Shown here piece after piece: positions 62,443 to 64,000 of a DNA stretch of 64,000 nucleotides (the stretch's first letter is position 1; each line of letters starts with the position of its first letter). The notes beneath the pieces were generated by a model that was not told where the DNA came from, searched no databases, and saw only the letters and a list, made by a program, of their open reading frames with translations. The stretch is taken from the NCBI GenBank assembly GCA_947259915.1, contig CAMYOC010000033.1:29166-93165 (forward strand), given 5' to 3'. This stretch comes from an uncultured Gammaproteobacteria bacterium (GTDB lineage: Bacteria > Pseudomonadota > Gammaproteobacteria > Steroidobacterales > XN24). A program made the position numbers and the translations under genes.

Positions 62443-63213
62443 TTACTGTGCGGCACCCTCATAGGACATGTCCGCATGCCGATGATAGATCGTGCTCGTT
62501 GCGGATTTGATCTGCGCGTACATGGCTCCCCACATGGCGTCAGCCTTGTCCTCGCCCAAGGCCTTGGCAAGCGTGTCGCGGGCGCCCTCTTCGGGTCCCG
62601 CAAAGCCAGCCCAATTCTTTTCCGGGATCACCAGGCTCATAGCCGGGACGTCTCCGTCGAGCTGCCAGATAAACGACCACACTTCATCCCAGCCCGCTTC
62701 GCGCAGCGCGTCGGTGATGGCTTTGACGGCAGCAAAGTAGGGCCGACCGCCGCCCGGTTTGAGGTGATAGGTATAGACCCAGAACCACTCGTAGGGTCCG
62801 GAGCCCTCAGGCCAGTGGCTGATCTCCGGCGCAAATTCCGCCAGATGTCCGGCGTAGGTCTCTACATAGGGATCGACCGTCTCCATCCAGTGCTTCCACG
62901 CCTTTTTCGAGAACTCGCTGTCGCCATAAGCATCCAGGTCCGCGTAGGAATGCCCCGCGCTGCGGATATACCAGGCGCCCAGTCCATCGCCGGTGACCGT
63001 GTGGTAGGTGTTCCAGCCCCAGGGATCCTTGTGCTCGACCCGCCACGCATTATGGGCCTTCATGGCCTCCTCCAGTTTGTCGCTCATCTCCGGCTTGGGC
63101 GTCACCACCCACATCCTGGCCAGGTTCGGATCATCAGCGCTGAAAGCCGCCAGCGGCGCGAGCATCAGCCCGGCGACCGCCAGCAAGGCGAGCGCCATTT
63201 TCTTGTAGTGCAT
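62443..63213 (-). CDS. Secreted protein of unknown function
   Basis: 256 aa with signal peptide MHYKKMALALLAVAGLMLAPLAAFSA; Trp/Tyr-rich mature region; followed by a strong terminator. Confidence 0.75.
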   Translation of the reverse strand: MHYKKMALALLAVAGLMLAPLAAFSADDPNLARMWVVTPKPEMSDKLEEAMKAHNAWRVEHKDPWGWNTYHTVTGDGLGAWYIRSAGHSYADLDAYGDSEFSKKAWKHWMETVDPYVETYAGHLAEFAPEISHWPEGSGPYEWFWVYTYHLKPGGGRPYFAAVKAITDALREAGWDEVWSFIWQLDGDVPAMSLVIPEKNWAGFAGPEEGARDTLAKALGEDKADAMWGAMYAQIKSATSTIYHRHADMSYEGAAQ

Positions 63214-63346
63214 TGTTCTTCCCCCAATTGCGCCGCGGGGATGGTGGCGGTATTACCCCACCCGGGCGGCGGTCACGAAACTATAGACCGTTGCACCAGA
63301 TTTTCTAGCCGCATCGCAGCATCGATGTTTACGGTACGGCGTGGCG

Positions 63347-64000
63347 TTAACGGCCGGCCATACGGCTGCCGGCCGCCTTGCCGGTTCCGGCCACGGTAAA
63401 ACGACAGACATGGGGCATGGCGATACTGCCCATCAACAGTTCGTCTCCAAAACGGTTGACGCTGGTGATGGAAAAACACCGGCCCGTGTCGTCCTGGAGA
63501 CTCTCGCGCACCCGACCGGCGGCATCCACGGCGATCACCCAGCCTAGCGGCGGCAGCTCGATCTTGCGCCAGCGCGCAGGCAGCCGCTGCAACAGCGCGC
63601 GCAGCCAGGGTCGATCGGCGAGGTGTTCGATAGCAGGCTGCCGTGGTGAAGGCAAGGCGATCCAGAACAGCTCACCATCAAAGGACAGGTTGTCCGGATA
63701 GCCGGGCAGACCCTCGAGGAAGAAATCCGTCTGCCCCTGGTCCGGCCCCTTTAGCCAAAGCCGGGTCGTGCGCGCGGTCAGCGTCTCATTGACCAGGACG
63801 AAACTGTCATCGGGGCCAAGAGCGACGCCGTTTGCGAACATCAGCCCGTCGAGGTGGACGGTGAGATTGCCACTGATCGGTTCAAAACTGAGTAGCCGGC
63901 CGGTACCGCGCCCCTCCCAAAAATCCAGCTCCCAGTGATGCACGTCGAAACGCCGGGAGGCATCGGTAAACCAGATGGTGCCGTCCGCGGCGATATCCAG
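63347..64000 (-). CDS. SMP-30/gluconolactonase or strictosidine-synthase-like beta-propeller protein, 5' truncated by window end
   Basis: LSFEPISGNLTVHLDGLMFANGVALGPDDSFVLVNETLTARTTRLWLKG; frame stays open to the edge (LDIAADGTIWFTDASRRFDV). Confidence 0.8.
   Translation of the reverse strand: MDIAADGTIWFTDASRRFDVHHWELDFWEGRGTGRLLSFEPISGNLTVHLDGLMFANGVALGPDDSFVLVNETLTARTTRLWLKGPDQGQTDFFLEGLPGYPDNLSFDGELFWIALPSPRQPAIEHLADRPWLRALLQRLPARWRKIELPPLGWVIAVDAAGRVRESLQDDTGRCFSITSVNRFGDELLMGSIAMPHVCRFTVAGTGKAAGSRMAGR

Overview
The window is a gene-dense, high-GC chromosomal segment, probably from a gammaproteobacterium. The inference rests on Pseudomonas-like order asd-fimV-truA-accD-folC-SPOR-cvpA-purF, the EF-P/EpmA/EpmB set, and glyA-nrdR-ribD-ribE-ribBA-ribH-nusB-thiL-pgpA. 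Nearly all of it is housekeeping. I see no rRNA, tRNA, CRISPR array, transposase or prophage. Accessory or unusual loci: (1) rubrerythrin, CCG-type Fe-S oxidoreductase and DUF3501 genes preceded by a consensus-like promoter and a perfect 15-bp palindrome TTAGAATCATTCTAA that looks like a PerR/Fur-family operator; (2) a FimX-like protein whose REC, GGDEF and EAL motifs all look degenerate, and which is broken by a frameshift with apparent loss of the start of its PAS domain; (3) two eukaryotic-type Ser/Thr kinases of unusual architecture (receiver-kinase next to miaE, and kinase-cNMP-binding at the end of the pgpA operon); (4) a compact divergent hut locus (hutG-hutF / hutI-hutH) without hutU, followed by an APH/AAA fusion gene; (5) several uncharacterised or DUF genes. 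Long antisense ORFs opposite conserved genes are treated as GC-driven shadow ORFs. Family calls come from motif recognition only; no searches were run.
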